DNA from: Alphaproteobacteria bacterium
GTDB lineage: Bacteria > Pseudomonadota > Alphaproteobacteria > SP197
Direction: 5' to 3'
Assembly: GCA_022822575.1 (NCBI GenBank)
Contig: JAJEBJ010000359.1
Coordinates: forward strand, 1 to 17,544
Length of the DNA stretch: 17,544 nucleotides
The translations under genes and the position numbers were made by a program. Under the pieces are notes generated by a model. The model was not told the DNA's origin and ran no database searches. It saw only the letters and a program-made list of their open reading frames with translations. Below are positions 6,265-13,504 of this stretch, piece after piece (position 1 is the first letter of the stretch; each line of letters begins with the position of its first letter).

Positions 6265-7050
6265 CTACAGCGTTCCCCTGAAGGCGCCGCCATCGAGCAC
6301 CAGATTCTGACCGGTGATGAAGCCGGCACTTGCGCTGCACAGGAAAGCGCAGGCCGCACCGAATTCATCCGGATCACCGAAACGCCCCGCCGGATTTTCG
6401 CGGGCCTCACGCGCCATGGCTTCCTCCAGACTCTCTCCCGACTCCGCACGTCCGGTCATGGTCTGGCGCAACCGGTCGGTGGCGAAGGGACCCGGGAGCA
6501 GGCCGTTGATGGTCACGTTGCGGGCCACGGTCTGGCGAGCGAGACCGGCACAGAAGCCCGTCAGTCCGGCACGCGCGCCGTTGGAGAGACCGAGCGTCTC
6601 GATGGGCGACTTCACCGCCGCCGACGTGATGTTGACGATGCGCCCGAACCCTCGCTCCATCATGCCGTCCACTGTCGCCCTGATCAGCATGATCGCGGTC
6701 AGCATGTTGGCATCGAGAGCGCGGAGCCAGTCATCCCGCTCCCACTCGCGAAAATCGCCGGGCGGCGGACCACCAGCGTTGTTGACGAGAATGTCGGGCG
6801 CATCCCAGGCATGGACCAGGGCGTCCTGGACGTCCCTTTGCGTGACGTCGCCGGGGACTTCCCTGACCTCGACCTCCGGACAGGCTCTCCTGATTGCCGC
6901 CGCCGTCTCGGTTACCGTCTCCACCGAGCGGCCGTTGATCAGCACGTCGCAGCCTTCCGCAGCCAGCGCCTCGGCACAGGCCCGCCCCAGGCCCTTGCTC
7001 GATGCACACACGATGGCCTTGCGGCCTGCCAGACCAGTCTTCATCTTCAT
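6265..7050 (-). CDS. Divergent short-chain dehydrogenase/reductase-like protein
   Basis: The gene encodes 261 residues with a complete SDR Rossmann fold layout: a cofactor-binding glycine segment CASSKGLGRA (residues 15-24, in place of TGxxxGxG), GDV at 67-69, NNAGGPPPGDF (90-100), Asn115, Ser143 (NITS) and the end GQNLVLDGG. The catalytic YxxxK is replaced by SNGAR, so Ser156 stands for Tyr and Arg160 for Lys. This fits the known branch of beta-ketoacyl-ACP-reductase-like SDRs that lack a perfect tetrad and glycine motif. Substrate and even catalytic activity are unknown; classical FabG should not be assumed. The ATG overlaps the hdaA stop (ATGA), so it is translated downstream of hdaA in a three-gene operon. 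A second ATG two codons in is an alternative start. Confidence 0.9.
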   Translation of the reverse strand: MKMKTGLAGRKAIVCASSKGLGRACAEALAAEGCDVLINGRSVETVTETAAAIRRACPEVEVREVPGDVTQRDVQDALVHAWDAPDILVNNAGGPPPGDFREWERDDWLRALDANMLTAIMLIRATVDGMMERGFGRIVNITSAAVKSPIETLGLSNGARAGLTGFCAGLARQTVARNVTINGLLPGPFATDRLRQTMTGRAESGESLEEAMAREARENPAGRFGDPDEFGAACAFLCSASAGFITGQNLVLDGGAFRGTL

Positions 7051-7730
7051 GTCTCCCTGTCGGATGATGAATCAAGAAATGCCGTCTCGAGCGCACGCCT
7101 CGCCCGGGGCACGGTGATCGGACTCTTCTCGACCAGCGACAGCCGGTCGAGGGTCTCGACGATGGTGCCGATGGCGCCAAAGGACCGTTCCATGCGCACG
7201 ACGAGGTATGAAATGACCCCGTCGTTGACCCTGATCTGGCGGTCGCGGAACTGTTTGGACAGCACGGCGGCAATCAGCTCATCCTCCGGACGGCCAATTG
7301 CAACAGCCGGCAACGCCGCCAGCCGCGAACGAAGATCGGGCAGCGAGACACGCCAGCGCGCGGGCGGCGCCGTATCCGTGATGAGGAGGTACCCGCCTTC
7401 CTCTCGCACGAGATTGATGACATGCAGCAGACCGGATTCACTGAATCCGCCTGCCGGGTCTTCCAGAACCAGGTTGCCGCCTAGCCAGGAGTCGAAGAAG
7501 TCGGGACCGATCTCTGCGGCGCTCACCTGCCTGGCGTCGCTCCTCCGGCGCCAGATGTCCGCCAGGTGTGTCTTGCCCGATCCCTTGGGCCCCCAGATGG
7601 CGAGACCCCGACCGTCCCAGTCCGGCCAGCGATCGATCCAGGCCCTGGCATCGGCGTTGCTGTCGGCGACGAGGAATTCCGCCTCGTCGAAGGCTGGCTG
7701 GTGATCGTATTCGAAAACGTACTGGTTCAC
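7047..7730 (-). CDS. hdaA: DnaA-related regulator HdaA/Hda (regulatory inactivation of DnaA)
   Basis: The gene encodes 227 residues, the size of Hda-type proteins: an AAA+ domain without the DnaA DNA-binding domain. Walker A is GPKGSGKT (residues 47-54). The Walker B region reads LVLEDPAGG (88-94), with Glu90-Asp91 in place of a clean pair of aspartates. The arginine-finger box is LPDLRSRL (130-137), and sensor II is at Arg179 (RMERSFG). Hda proteins bind the DNA sliding clamp and trigger ATP hydrolysis by DnaA to prevent re-initiation. The start is a GTG that overlaps the preceding stop (GTGA). It places QYVFEY at residues 3-8, where Hda proteins carry their clamp-binding motif; this copy is divergent. 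A longer in-frame extension overlaps the DUF2066 gene and is rejected. Confidence 0.85.
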   Translation of the reverse strand: MNQYVFEYDHQPAFDEAEFLVADSNADARAWIDRWPDWDGRGLAIWGPKGSGKTHLADIWRRRSDARQVSAAEIGPDFFDSWLGGNLVLEDPAGGFSESGLLHVINLVREEGGYLLITDTAPPARWRVSLPDLRSRLAALPAVAIGRPEDELIAAVLSKQFRDRQIRVNDGVISYLVVRMERSFGAIGTIVETLDRLSLVEKSPITVPRARRALETAFLDSSSDRET

Positions 7731-8788
7731 GGCTTCACGATGGCGAGGAGACCCGCCTGGGCATCGACATCGAGGCCGGCACTGCGCATGCGGAAGAGAA
7801 GGTTCTCGCGGGTTCCGGTGTAGAGCAGTCTGGCGCGTACTCTCGTCGTCGAGACGAGAAGAGGAATGACCGCCTGCAGGGCCGGAGCACTTTCGAGGCG
7901 ATCGCGGATATCGACCCACTCCGCGAGGCTCGTTACGGGGATGTCGGCAAAGACGGAGACGGTCGGACCGGCCGGCGCCAGGGCCATGGCTGCCCAGTGC
8001 TCGTCAATACCGGTACGGCTCGCCTCGACCGCCTGGCCGAGAGTCTCCATCGGCCAAGTCTGCGGCACGTTGCGCGCCATGAGGACAGGGTTTGCTCCGT
8101 CCTCGTCAATCCAGGTAAGCCGTTGACGAAGGGCGTCCTCGTTCTTCCTTGCATGGGCGATGAGGACTCCGTCTGCGCGATGGCGAGACACCAGTGGCGC
8201 CAGCAGACTCCAGTCTTGCGAGAGGGCGTCAGCAGCATCGATGAGACTGATGTCCCGAAGGTCGCCGCCGGGTACGATGAGTTCGACGGCACTGTTTCCT
8301 GCGCTGGAGCGCTGCCAGGCGGAAAGCCAGACGTTCGAATCCTCCCAAAGTACAAGCTGCGGGCCTGACTGCAGAACCGGCAGCACCACAAGAACCGGTC
8401 CCGGCGTGTCCAGATGGCTGACGCCGGACTGGCCGAGAATCTCCAGCACCGCGTCCGCCTGGAAGCGGACGCTGATGACCGCCTGGTAGCGTCCCGCCGA
8501 CATCTTCTCGTCATCGAATTCGAGACCCTGCACGAGAGTGTCGAGGGTGGCGCCTTCCTGGTCGAGAATGGCCTCGGGATCGCCTCGAACGAGACGCCTC
8601 GCGAGGTCGCTCCAGGCGATCTGCAGGGCCGAGCGGAGAGCCTGCATGCGGGCCAGGCGGGTGTCTTCGGCCGTTTCGTCAACGGCAACGCCTGAGATCG
8701 TGAAAACCTCTCCGTCAGCCGCCAGTGGCGATGCGACAATGAGCGCGGCACACGTGACAAGGCCAAGCCTCCACATCTTCAAAGGCAT
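7727..8788 (-). CDS. DUF2066-family exported protein
   Basis: The gene encodes 353 residues. The N-terminus (MPLKMWRLGLVTCAALIVASPLAADG) is a clear Sec signal peptide with a likely cut after the ASPLAADG stretch, so it should be periplasmic or envelope-associated. The following segment, FTISGVAVDETAEDTRLARMQALRSA, then a DLARRLV helix and a YQAVISVRFQADAVLEIL strand, is the typical DUF2066 beginning, and GPVLVVLPVL follows. The function of DUF2066 is not known to me. The start at 8788 is preferred over an in-frame ATG at 8806 because GAGGGG lies about 10 bases before it and it begins directly with the signal peptide. The stop overlaps the hdaA GTG. The pairing with hdaA, divergent from purMN, is an arrangement I associate with alphaproteobacteria. 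Confidence 0.85.
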   Translation of the reverse strand: MPLKMWRLGLVTCAALIVASPLAADGEVFTISGVAVDETAEDTRLARMQALRSALQIAWSDLARRLVRGDPEAILDQEGATLDTLVQGLEFDDEKMSAGRYQAVISVRFQADAVLEILGQSGVSHLDTPGPVLVVLPVLQSGPQLVLWEDSNVWLSAWQRSSAGNSAVELIVPGGDLRDISLIDAADALSQDWSLLAPLVSRHRADGVLIAHARKNEDALRQRLTWIDEDGANPVLMARNVPQTWPMETLGQAVEASRTGIDEHWAAMALAPAGPTVSVFADIPVTSLAEWVDIRDRLESAPALQAVIPLLVSTTRVRARLLYTGTRENLLFRMRSAGLDVDAQAGLLAIVKP

Positions 8789-8943
8789 GGTGTGCCGGCC
8801 CCTCATTGCAATGATGCGGTCATGACGTAATGTGCGCCCATCCTACCAGTGCCGGGGGTGGGGTGCGAGACCGGGAAGATGGCCTCGCCGATGCCGTATG
8901 TCGCACGCTGCCCGGCAAAGCCTTGCGTGAGGGAGTGGCCGGG
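8789..8943. promoter_or_regulatory. Divergent intergenic region DUF2066/purM
   Basis: These 155 bases must hold the promoters for the minus-strand DUF2066-hdaA-SDR operon and for purMN. The only conspicuous element is a perfect 12-base palindrome TCATTGCAATGA at 8803-8814, 15 bases before the DUF2066 ATG. I find no well-spaced -35/-10 pair on either strand and no recognisable purine riboswitch. Confidence 0.35.
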
Positions 8944-9999
8944 ATGACGGGTCTCACCTACGGGGATGCAGGCGTCAATCTCGATGCCGGACGCCGGATT
9001 GTCGATGCTGCGGCACCTCTCGCCGCGTCCACCAGGCGTCCCGGTGCCGATGCCAGGCTCGGCGGTTTCGGCGGTCTCTTCGATCCCAGGGCAGCGGGGT
9101 ACCGCGACCCGGTTCTGGTCTCGGCCACCGACAGTGTCGGCACCAAGCTGCGACTCGCCGTGGACACCGGCATTCACGACACCATCGGCATCGACTGCGT
9201 GGCCATGTGCGTCAACGATGTTCTGGCCCAGGGTGCAGAACCCCTGTTCTTTCTCGATTACCTCGCGATGGGCAAACTCGATGTGGACACCGGCACAGAG
9301 ATCGTAGCCGGCGTCGCCGCTGGTTGCCGGATGGCGGGGTGTGCCCTCATTGGAGGGGAAACGGCCGAATTGCCCGGTATCTACGCTGTCGGGGACTACG
9401 ATCTCGCCGGGTTCTGTGTGGGCGCTGCGGAACGCGGCACCCTGCTCCCCGGAGATACCATGGAGGCCGGCGACATCCTTCTGGCTCTCGCCTCGGACGG
9501 CATTCACTCCAACGGATTCTCGCTCGTCCGCCGCATTCTCGACGAACGGGCCGTTTCGCTCGATGGCGCAGCCCCATTCGACCCGGACCGGCGCCTGGCC
9601 GACGTGCTGATGCGTCCCACCCGCATTTACGTCAGGAGCGTTCTTGAAGCCATTTCCACAGGTCACGTGAAGGGCGTTGCACACATCACCGGCGGCGGCC
9701 TCGTCGAGAACGTTCCACGGATTCTCCCCGAGGGTCTTGCCGCGCGCATCGAGGTGGGCAGCTGGCCGATGGACCCGGTGTTTTCCTGGCTGGCCAGGGA
9801 TACCGTCGATGACGGCGAGATGCTGCGCACGTTCAATTGCGGCGTCGGCATGGTGCTGGTGGTGGCAAGGGATGGCAGCGGGCAGGTCGAGACCACCCTG
9901 GAAGGCCATGGCGAGACCGTGACGGTTGTCGGCGCTCTCGAATCGGCGGACGGCGAACCGCGTGTCCTCCTTGATGCCCCCGACCACTGGCTGGCATGA
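8944..9999 (+). CDS. purM: Phosphoribosylformylglycinamidine cyclo-ligase PurM (AIR synthetase)
   Basis: The gene encodes 351 residues, the usual length. It closes the imidazole ring of FGAM with ATP to give AIR, the fifth step of purine synthesis. The N-terminus MTGLTYGDAGVNLDAG is canonical. Family motifs include ATDSVGTK (61-68), the GGETAELPG signature (137-145) and SDGIHSNG (184-190), then HITGGGLVENVPR. The start at 8944 is chosen because family similarity begins exactly there and GAGGGAG lies upstream; the frame stays open further up but that part is not PurM-like. The ATGA overlap with purN shows translational coupling of two purine enzymes. Confidence 0.97.
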   Translation: MTGLTYGDAGVNLDAGRRIVDAAAPLAASTRRPGADARLGGFGGLFDPRAAGYRDPVLVSATDSVGTKLRLAVDTGIHDTIGIDCVAMCVNDVLAQGAEPLFFLDYLAMGKLDVDTGTEIVAGVAAGCRMAGCALIGGETAELPGIYAVGDYDLAGFCVGAAERGTLLPGDTMEAGDILLALASDGIHSNGFSLVRRILDERAVSLDGAAPFDPDRRLADVLMRPTRIYVRSVLEAISTGHVKGVAHITGGGLVENVPRILPEGLAARIEVGSWPMDPVFSWLARDTVDDGEMLRTFNCGVGMVLVVARDGSGQVETTLEGHGETVTVVGALESADGEPRVLLDAPDHWLA

Positions 10000-10640
10000 C
10001 GAGGATTGCCGTTTTCATCTCTGGACGCGGCTCCAATCTGCAGGCATTGATCGATGCCCGGGCCAGGGGTGATCTCGCCGGAGACATCGGTGTCGTCGTG
10101 TCCAGCCGGACCGGAGCCCCGGGCCTGGAGAGGGCACGCAAGGCCGGCCTCCACCACTGCGTCGTCGAACCAGCCGACCACGCGAGCCGGGAAGCCTTCG
10201 ATGCCGAGCTCGACCGTGTGGCGAAACAGACAGGATGCGGCCTGATCTGTCTTGCCGGATTCATGCGGATCCTGACACCCGGATTTGCACAGGCCTGGCG
10301 CGATCGCATCCTCAACATTCACCCTGCCCTGCTCCCCGCCTTTCCCGGAACCGACTGCCATCGCCGCGTCCTCGACAGTGGAGTCATGATCACCGGCTGC
10401 ACCGTGCACTTCGTCCGCCCTCAGGTAGACGCCGGTCCCATCATCGCCCAGGCCGCCGTTCCGGTCCTTCCCGGAGACGACGAGAAGAGTCTCGCCGACC
10501 GGGTTCTCGTGGCAGAACACAGGATCTATCCCCTGGCCCTCGATCTCGTGCTGCAGGGCCGTGTCAGGGTCATCGAAGAGCGTGTGGTTGTCGATGCGCC
10601 GGTACGGTCAGACGACATGCTGGTCAATCCGGCGCCCTGA
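9996..10640 (+). CDS. purN: Phosphoribosylglycinamide formyltransferase PurN
   Basis: The gene encodes 214 residues, normal for the formyl-THF-dependent GAR transformylase that makes FGAR, the third step of purine synthesis. The N-terminal FISGRGSNLQAL binds the GAR phosphate. The active-site triad is visible: Asn107 and His109 (ILNIHPALLPAFPG), and Asp145 (RPQVDAGPI). HFV and TVH elements around 137-140 also fit. Its ATG overlaps the purM stop, so it is the second gene of a purMN operon. It converges on ndk with a 9-base gap that overlaps a small hairpin. Confidence 0.97.
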   Translation: MTRIAVFISGRGSNLQALIDARARGDLAGDIGVVVSSRTGAPGLERARKAGLHHCVVEPADHASREAFDAELDRVAKQTGCGLICLAGFMRILTPGFAQAWRDRILNIHPALLPAFPGTDCHRRVLDSGVMITGCTVHFVRPQVDAGPIIAQAAVPVLPGDDEKSLADRVLVAEHRIYPLALDLVLQGRVRVIEERVVVDAPVRSDDMLVNPAP

Positions 10641-10650
10641 AGGGGCGTTT
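10633..10650 (+). terminator. Possible small terminator after purN
   Basis: CGCCC (10633-10637) pairs with GGGCG (10643-10647) around a 5-base loop containing the purN stop, followed by only three T. The stem is short and lies partly in the coding sequence, so this is weak. Confidence 0.25.
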
Positions 10651-11069
10651 CAACCGACGATGTCGCGCGCCGAAAAGAAGAAGGCGATCTCGGTTGCCGC
10701 GTTGTCAGGTGAATCGGACCCATGAACCGAGTTGGCCACAAGGGATTCAGCGAACACCTGGCGAATGGTCCCGTCGGCGGCTTGCTCGGGATTGGTGGCC
10801 CCCATGATGTCGCGGTTGCGGGCGACGGCATCCCGGCCTTCAAGAACCTGCACCACCACCGGGCCGGACGTCATGAGTGCGACAAGGGATTCGAAGAAGG
10901 GGCGCTCCCGGTGCACGGCATAGAAGGTCCTCGCCTCGTCAACGGTGAGCCAGGTGCGTTTCTGGGCGACAATCCGCAGTCCGGCCTCTTCGAGCATGGC
11001 ATTGATCCTGCCCGTGAGGTTGCGACGGGTGGCGTCAGGCTTGATGATCGAGAGTGTACGCTCCGTCAT
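10650..11069 (-). CDS. ndk: Nucleoside diphosphate kinase
   Basis: The gene encodes 139 residues, typical of bacterial Ndk. It transfers the gamma-phosphate of ATP to NDPs through a phospho-histidine, balancing NTP and dNTP pools. The N-terminus MTERTLSIIKPDA is characteristic, as is the active-site segment NSVHGSDSP with His116 (Ala-Val is more usual than Ser-Val). MGATNPEQAADGTIR is the nucleotide-binding Kpn-loop side. The start at 11069 fits family length; an upstream ATG would add about 29 unrelated residues. It converges on purN and is divergent from the GFA gene, with a good candidate promoter in between. Confidence 0.97.
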   Translation of the reverse strand: MTERTLSIIKPDATRRNLTGRINAMLEEAGLRIVAQKRTWLTVDEARTFYAVHRERPFFESLVALMTSGPVVVQVLEGRDAVARNRDIMGATNPEQAADGTIRQVFAESLVANSVHGSDSPDNAATEIAFFFSARDIVG

Positions 11070-11103
11070 GAAGGACAATCCTGCTGTTGAAGACGAGGCG
11101 TGC

Positions 11104-11133
11104 CTTATAGGCGAAGAGTTCCGGTGCCGTCCA
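11104..11133 (-). promoter_or_regulatory. Candidate housekeeping promoter for ndk
   Basis: On the minus strand TGGACG (11133-11128), an 18-base spacer and TATAAG (11109-11104) match consensus at 4/6 and 5/6. The transcript would start about 28 bases before the ndk ATG. Confidence 0.5.
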
Positions 11134-11147
11134 CATGGGACCGCCTC

Positions 11148-11175
11148 TTGAGACAAGGGTCGCGGTCACGACAAT
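11148..11175 (+). promoter_or_regulatory. Candidate housekeeping promoter for the GFA-phosphoesterase-methyltransferase group
   Basis: TTGAGA (11148-11153), a 16-base spacer and GACAAT (11170-11175) match consensus at 5/6 and 4/6. A start near 11182 would give a leader of about 20 bases containing the strong ribosome site AGGGGGAG. Confidence 0.45.
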
Positions 11176-11201
11176 GTTTGCGAATTGACGAGGGGGAGAT
11201 C

Positions 11202-11684
11202 ATGACATCGTCACCTGTTGAAGGCGGTTGCAGTTGCGGCGCCGTGAGGTACCGCGTCACCGGCACGCCGCTCCTTGTTCACTGCTGCCACTGCACATGG
11301 TGCCAGCGCGAGACCGGCTCGGCATTCGCGCTCAACGCCATGATCGAAAGCAGCCATGTCGAGACTCTCACCGGCACGCCCGAGACGGTCGACACGCCGA
11401 GCGCGAGCGGCAAGGGCCAGAAGATCGTGCGTTGTCCGCAGTGCCGGGTTGCCGTGTGGAGCCACTACGGCGCCTCGGGCACGGCGATCTCCTTCGTGCG
11501 CGTCGGCACGCTCGACGACCAGAGCGTCATGGCGCCGGACGTTCACATCTACACCTCGACCCGCCGCCCGTGGGTGCACCTTGGTGACGGTGCGCCGGTC
11601 TTCGACGCCTTCTACGATCCGCGGGTGACGTGGCCGGCGGAGGTCATGGGACGCTACCTGGCGGCACGGTCCGCCGAATCGTGA
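11202..11684 (+). CDS. GFA/CENP-V domain zinc protein
   Basis: The gene encodes 160 residues. The seven-cysteine zinc pattern of the GFA (glutathione-dependent formaldehyde-activating enzyme-like) fold is complete: Cys10-x-Cys12, Cys29-x-Cys31-x2-Cys34, and Cys78-x2-Cys81. GGCSCGAVRY and HCCHCTWCQRETGSAF are hallmark segments. Members bind two zinc ions, but most have no proven activity, so a formaldehyde role should not be assumed. No formaldehyde dehydrogenase gene is nearby. The start at 11202 has the excellent ribosome site AGGGGGAG; family similarity begins within the first ten residues. The stop overlaps the GTG of the next gene. Confidence 0.93.
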   Translation: MTSSPVEGGCSCGAVRYRVTGTPLLVHCCHCTWCQRETGSAFALNAMIESSHVETLTGTPETVDTPSASGKGQKIVRCPQCRVAVWSHYGASGTAISFVRVGTLDDQSVMAPDVHIYTSTRRPWVHLGDGAPVFDAFYDPRVTWPAEVMGRYLAARSAES

Positions 11685-12490
11685 CACTCTGGGCCATCTC
11701 CGACCTCCACCTCACGCATCCGGTCAACCGCGGCGCCCTCGAGGAGATTCCTGACAAGCCGGATGACTGGCTCGTCGTGGCGGGCGATGTGACCAACGGA
11801 TCCCTCCACCTCGACTGGTGCTTCCGGATCCTGAAACGGAAGTTCGCGACAGTCATCTGGGTTCCGGGCAACCACGAACTGTGGTCCAGAAAGGACGATC
11901 CGCGAGGCAAGGCGCTCTATGACAAGCTGGTGGCCGTTGCCCGTTCGCACGACATCATCACGCCGGAGGACCCCTGGCCGGTCTATACCGGAGCGGGCGA
12001 GGATACCGTCATTGCGCCGCTCTTCCTTCTCTACGACTACAGTTTCCGCCCTGACACCGTGGCCGACGATCAGGTGATCGCCTGGGCGCGCGAGGACGGT
12101 ATTGTGTGTGCTGACGAGTTCTATCTCCATCCCGACCCCTTTTCCGACCGTGCTTCGTGGTGCGCTCACCTGTGCGCCAGGGCCGCATGCCGTCTCGAGT
12201 CCCTGCCCTCCGGCCAGCCGACGATCCTCGTCAATCACTTCCCCCTGGAGGAGCAGCACGCCCGTCTGCCAAGCATTCCGCGTTTCAGCCCGTGGTGCGG
12301 CACTCGAAGAACGAGGGGATGGCATCTGCGTTACAACGCCCGCGCCGTGATTTACGGTCATCTCCACCTGCGCTCCACCACCTGGCTCGACGGCATTCCG
12401 TTCCAGGAAGTCTCCCTCGGCAATCCACCCCAGTGGAATCCGGAGCGGGGAATTGCCAGCTATCTCCACGAGGTCGTCCTGGCGCCCTGA
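11681..12490 (+). CDS. Calcineurin-like metallophosphoesterase
   Basis: The gene encodes 269 residues from a GTG that overlaps the GFA stop (GTGA). The five metallophosphoesterase motifs are in order: Asp8-x-His10 (AISDLHL), Gly35-Asp36 (VVAGDV), Gly63-Asn64-His65-Glu66 (VPGNHELW), His186 (ILVNHFPL) and Gly226-His227-x-His229 (IYGHLHL). These would hold a two-metal centre. There is no signal peptide, so it is cytosolic. The substrate is unknown: nucleotides, phosphoproteins and others are all possible in this superfamily. The start is set by the DLH motif, which lies close to the N-terminus in the family, and by the coupling overlap. A 99-base gap separates it from the methyltransferase gene. 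Confidence 0.93.
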   Translation: MTLWAISDLHLTHPVNRGALEEIPDKPDDWLVVAGDVTNGSLHLDWCFRILKRKFATVIWVPGNHELWSRKDDPRGKALYDKLVAVARSHDIITPEDPWPVYTGAGEDTVIAPLFLLYDYSFRPDTVADDQVIAWAREDGIVCADEFYLHPDPFSDRASWCAHLCARAACRLESLPSGQPTILVNHFPLEEQHARLPSIPRFSPWCGTRRTRGWHLRYNARAVIYGHLHLRSTTWLDGIPFQEVSLGNPPQWNPERGIASYLHEVVLAP

Positions 12491-12589
12491 CACGCCGGGA
12501 GGGACCGGTAGCCGGGTCTGAATGATCGCGCCTTGAAGGGCCCTCGAAGCACTGTACCCTGCAGCGGAGATGTTTCGGGAGAGACGATC

Positions 12590-13504
12590 ATGGAGAGCAT
12601 CCAGGACCGCATGGATACCGGCGATGTCCTTGTCATCGACGGCGGCATGGGCACCGAACTCGAGCGCCGCGGGGTCCCGATGGATGCCCAGTCGTGGGCC
12701 GGATCTGCCCTGAAGACCCACCCTGATGTGATCCGCACCATCCACCGGGAGTTCATCGATGCCGGCGCGGACATCCTGATCGCCAATTCCTATGCCGCAG
12801 CTCCCCACGTCTTGAGTCATGCCGGCTTTTCCGAAGCCGAGGCACTCGCTCTCAATCGCCTCGCCTGCGAGCTCGTGCGAGAAGCCGTCGCGGAGGCGGC
12901 GCCGAATCGCCGGATCTGGATCGCCGGTTCACTGTCGAGCTTCTATGCCGGCCTCAGCGCCTGGCCTTCGATGGACGAGGCTCGACGGAGCTATGCACTG
13001 CAGGCCGAAACCCTGGTCGCGGCCGGCTGTGACCTGCTGGTCACGGAGATGATGCTCGATGTCACCGTCTCGCCGCTGGCCGTCGGCGCCGCCGCGGCCA
13101 CCGGCCTTCCCGTGTGGGTCGGCTTCAGCGTGCGCACCTCGAATGGCCGGGTCCTCGGGCTCAACGAACGCACCGACCTGGCATTCGAGCGCATCCGTGA
13201 TGACTGTCTTGGCGCGGGTGACGCCCAGGCCGCCGGTATCATGCACAGCGAGATGTGCGACACCCCGCCCGGCCTCGATCAATTGAAGGAGGTCTGGTCG
13301 GGACCTCTCTTCGCCTACCCTCATTCCGGGAGCTTCAGGATGCCCAACTGGCAGTTCGACGACGAGGTCGAACCTGACGCATTCGCGCGCGAAGCCGCCA
13401 GCTATCTCGATCGCGGCGTCACGGCGATCGGTGGCTGCTGTGGCATGAGCCCTCACCACATCGCTGCCCTTGCGCGACGTCTGGGGAGAGACGGCTGGTC
13501 GTGA
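12590..13504 (+). CDS. Homocysteine S-methyltransferase-family protein
   Basis: The gene encodes 304 residues, in the range of MmuM/HMT-type enzymes. The barrel start VLVIDGGMGTELERRG (13-28) is diagnostic, as is ILIANSY (62-68). The three zinc cysteines that activate the thiol are present: Cys223 (SEMCDTPPG) and Cys283-Cys284 (IGGCCGMSPHHI). The first is in an unusual context, since the family normally has an Asn-Cys there. Likely chemistry is methyl transfer to a thiol such as homocysteine, with an S-methyl or betaine-like donor; the exact donor cannot be read. The ATG at 12590 has GGGAGA upstream. A weak promoter-like TTGAAG/TACCCT pair (12533-12560) lies before it. The stop overlaps a GTG that opens a 47-codon frame. 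Confidence 0.9.
   Translation: MESIQDRMDTGDVLVIDGGMGTELERRGVPMDAQSWAGSALKTHPDVIRTIHREFIDAGADILIANSYAAAPHVLSHAGFSEAEALALNRLACELVREAVAEAAPNRRIWIAGSLSSFYAGLSAWPSMDEARRSYALQAETLVAAGCDLLVTEMMLDVTVSPLAVGAAAATGLPVWVGFSVRTSNGRVLGLNERTDLAFERIRDDCLGAGDAQAAGIMHSEMCDTPPGLDQLKEVWSGPLFAYPHSGSFRMPNWQFDDEVEPDAFAREAASYLDRGVTAIGGCCGMSPHHIAALARRLGRDGWS

Noticed and set aside
7731..7919. N-terminal extension of HdaA
   Set aside because: Overlaps the DUF2066 gene out of frame, is Arg/Pro/Ser-rich, and the coupled GTG at 7730 gives normal Hda length.
8789..8943. Purine riboswitch before purMN
   Set aside because: No conserved purine-aptamer three-way junction elements or paired loops recognised in the 155-base spacer.
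8803..9987. 394-codon minus-strand open frame opposite purM
   Set aside because: Antisense shadow of PurM; no domain recognised, and it would occupy the divergent promoter region.
11654..12820. 388-codon minus-strand open frame opposite the phosphoesterase and methyltransferase genes
   Set aside because: Spans two well-supported plus-strand genes and their spacer; no recognisable domain.
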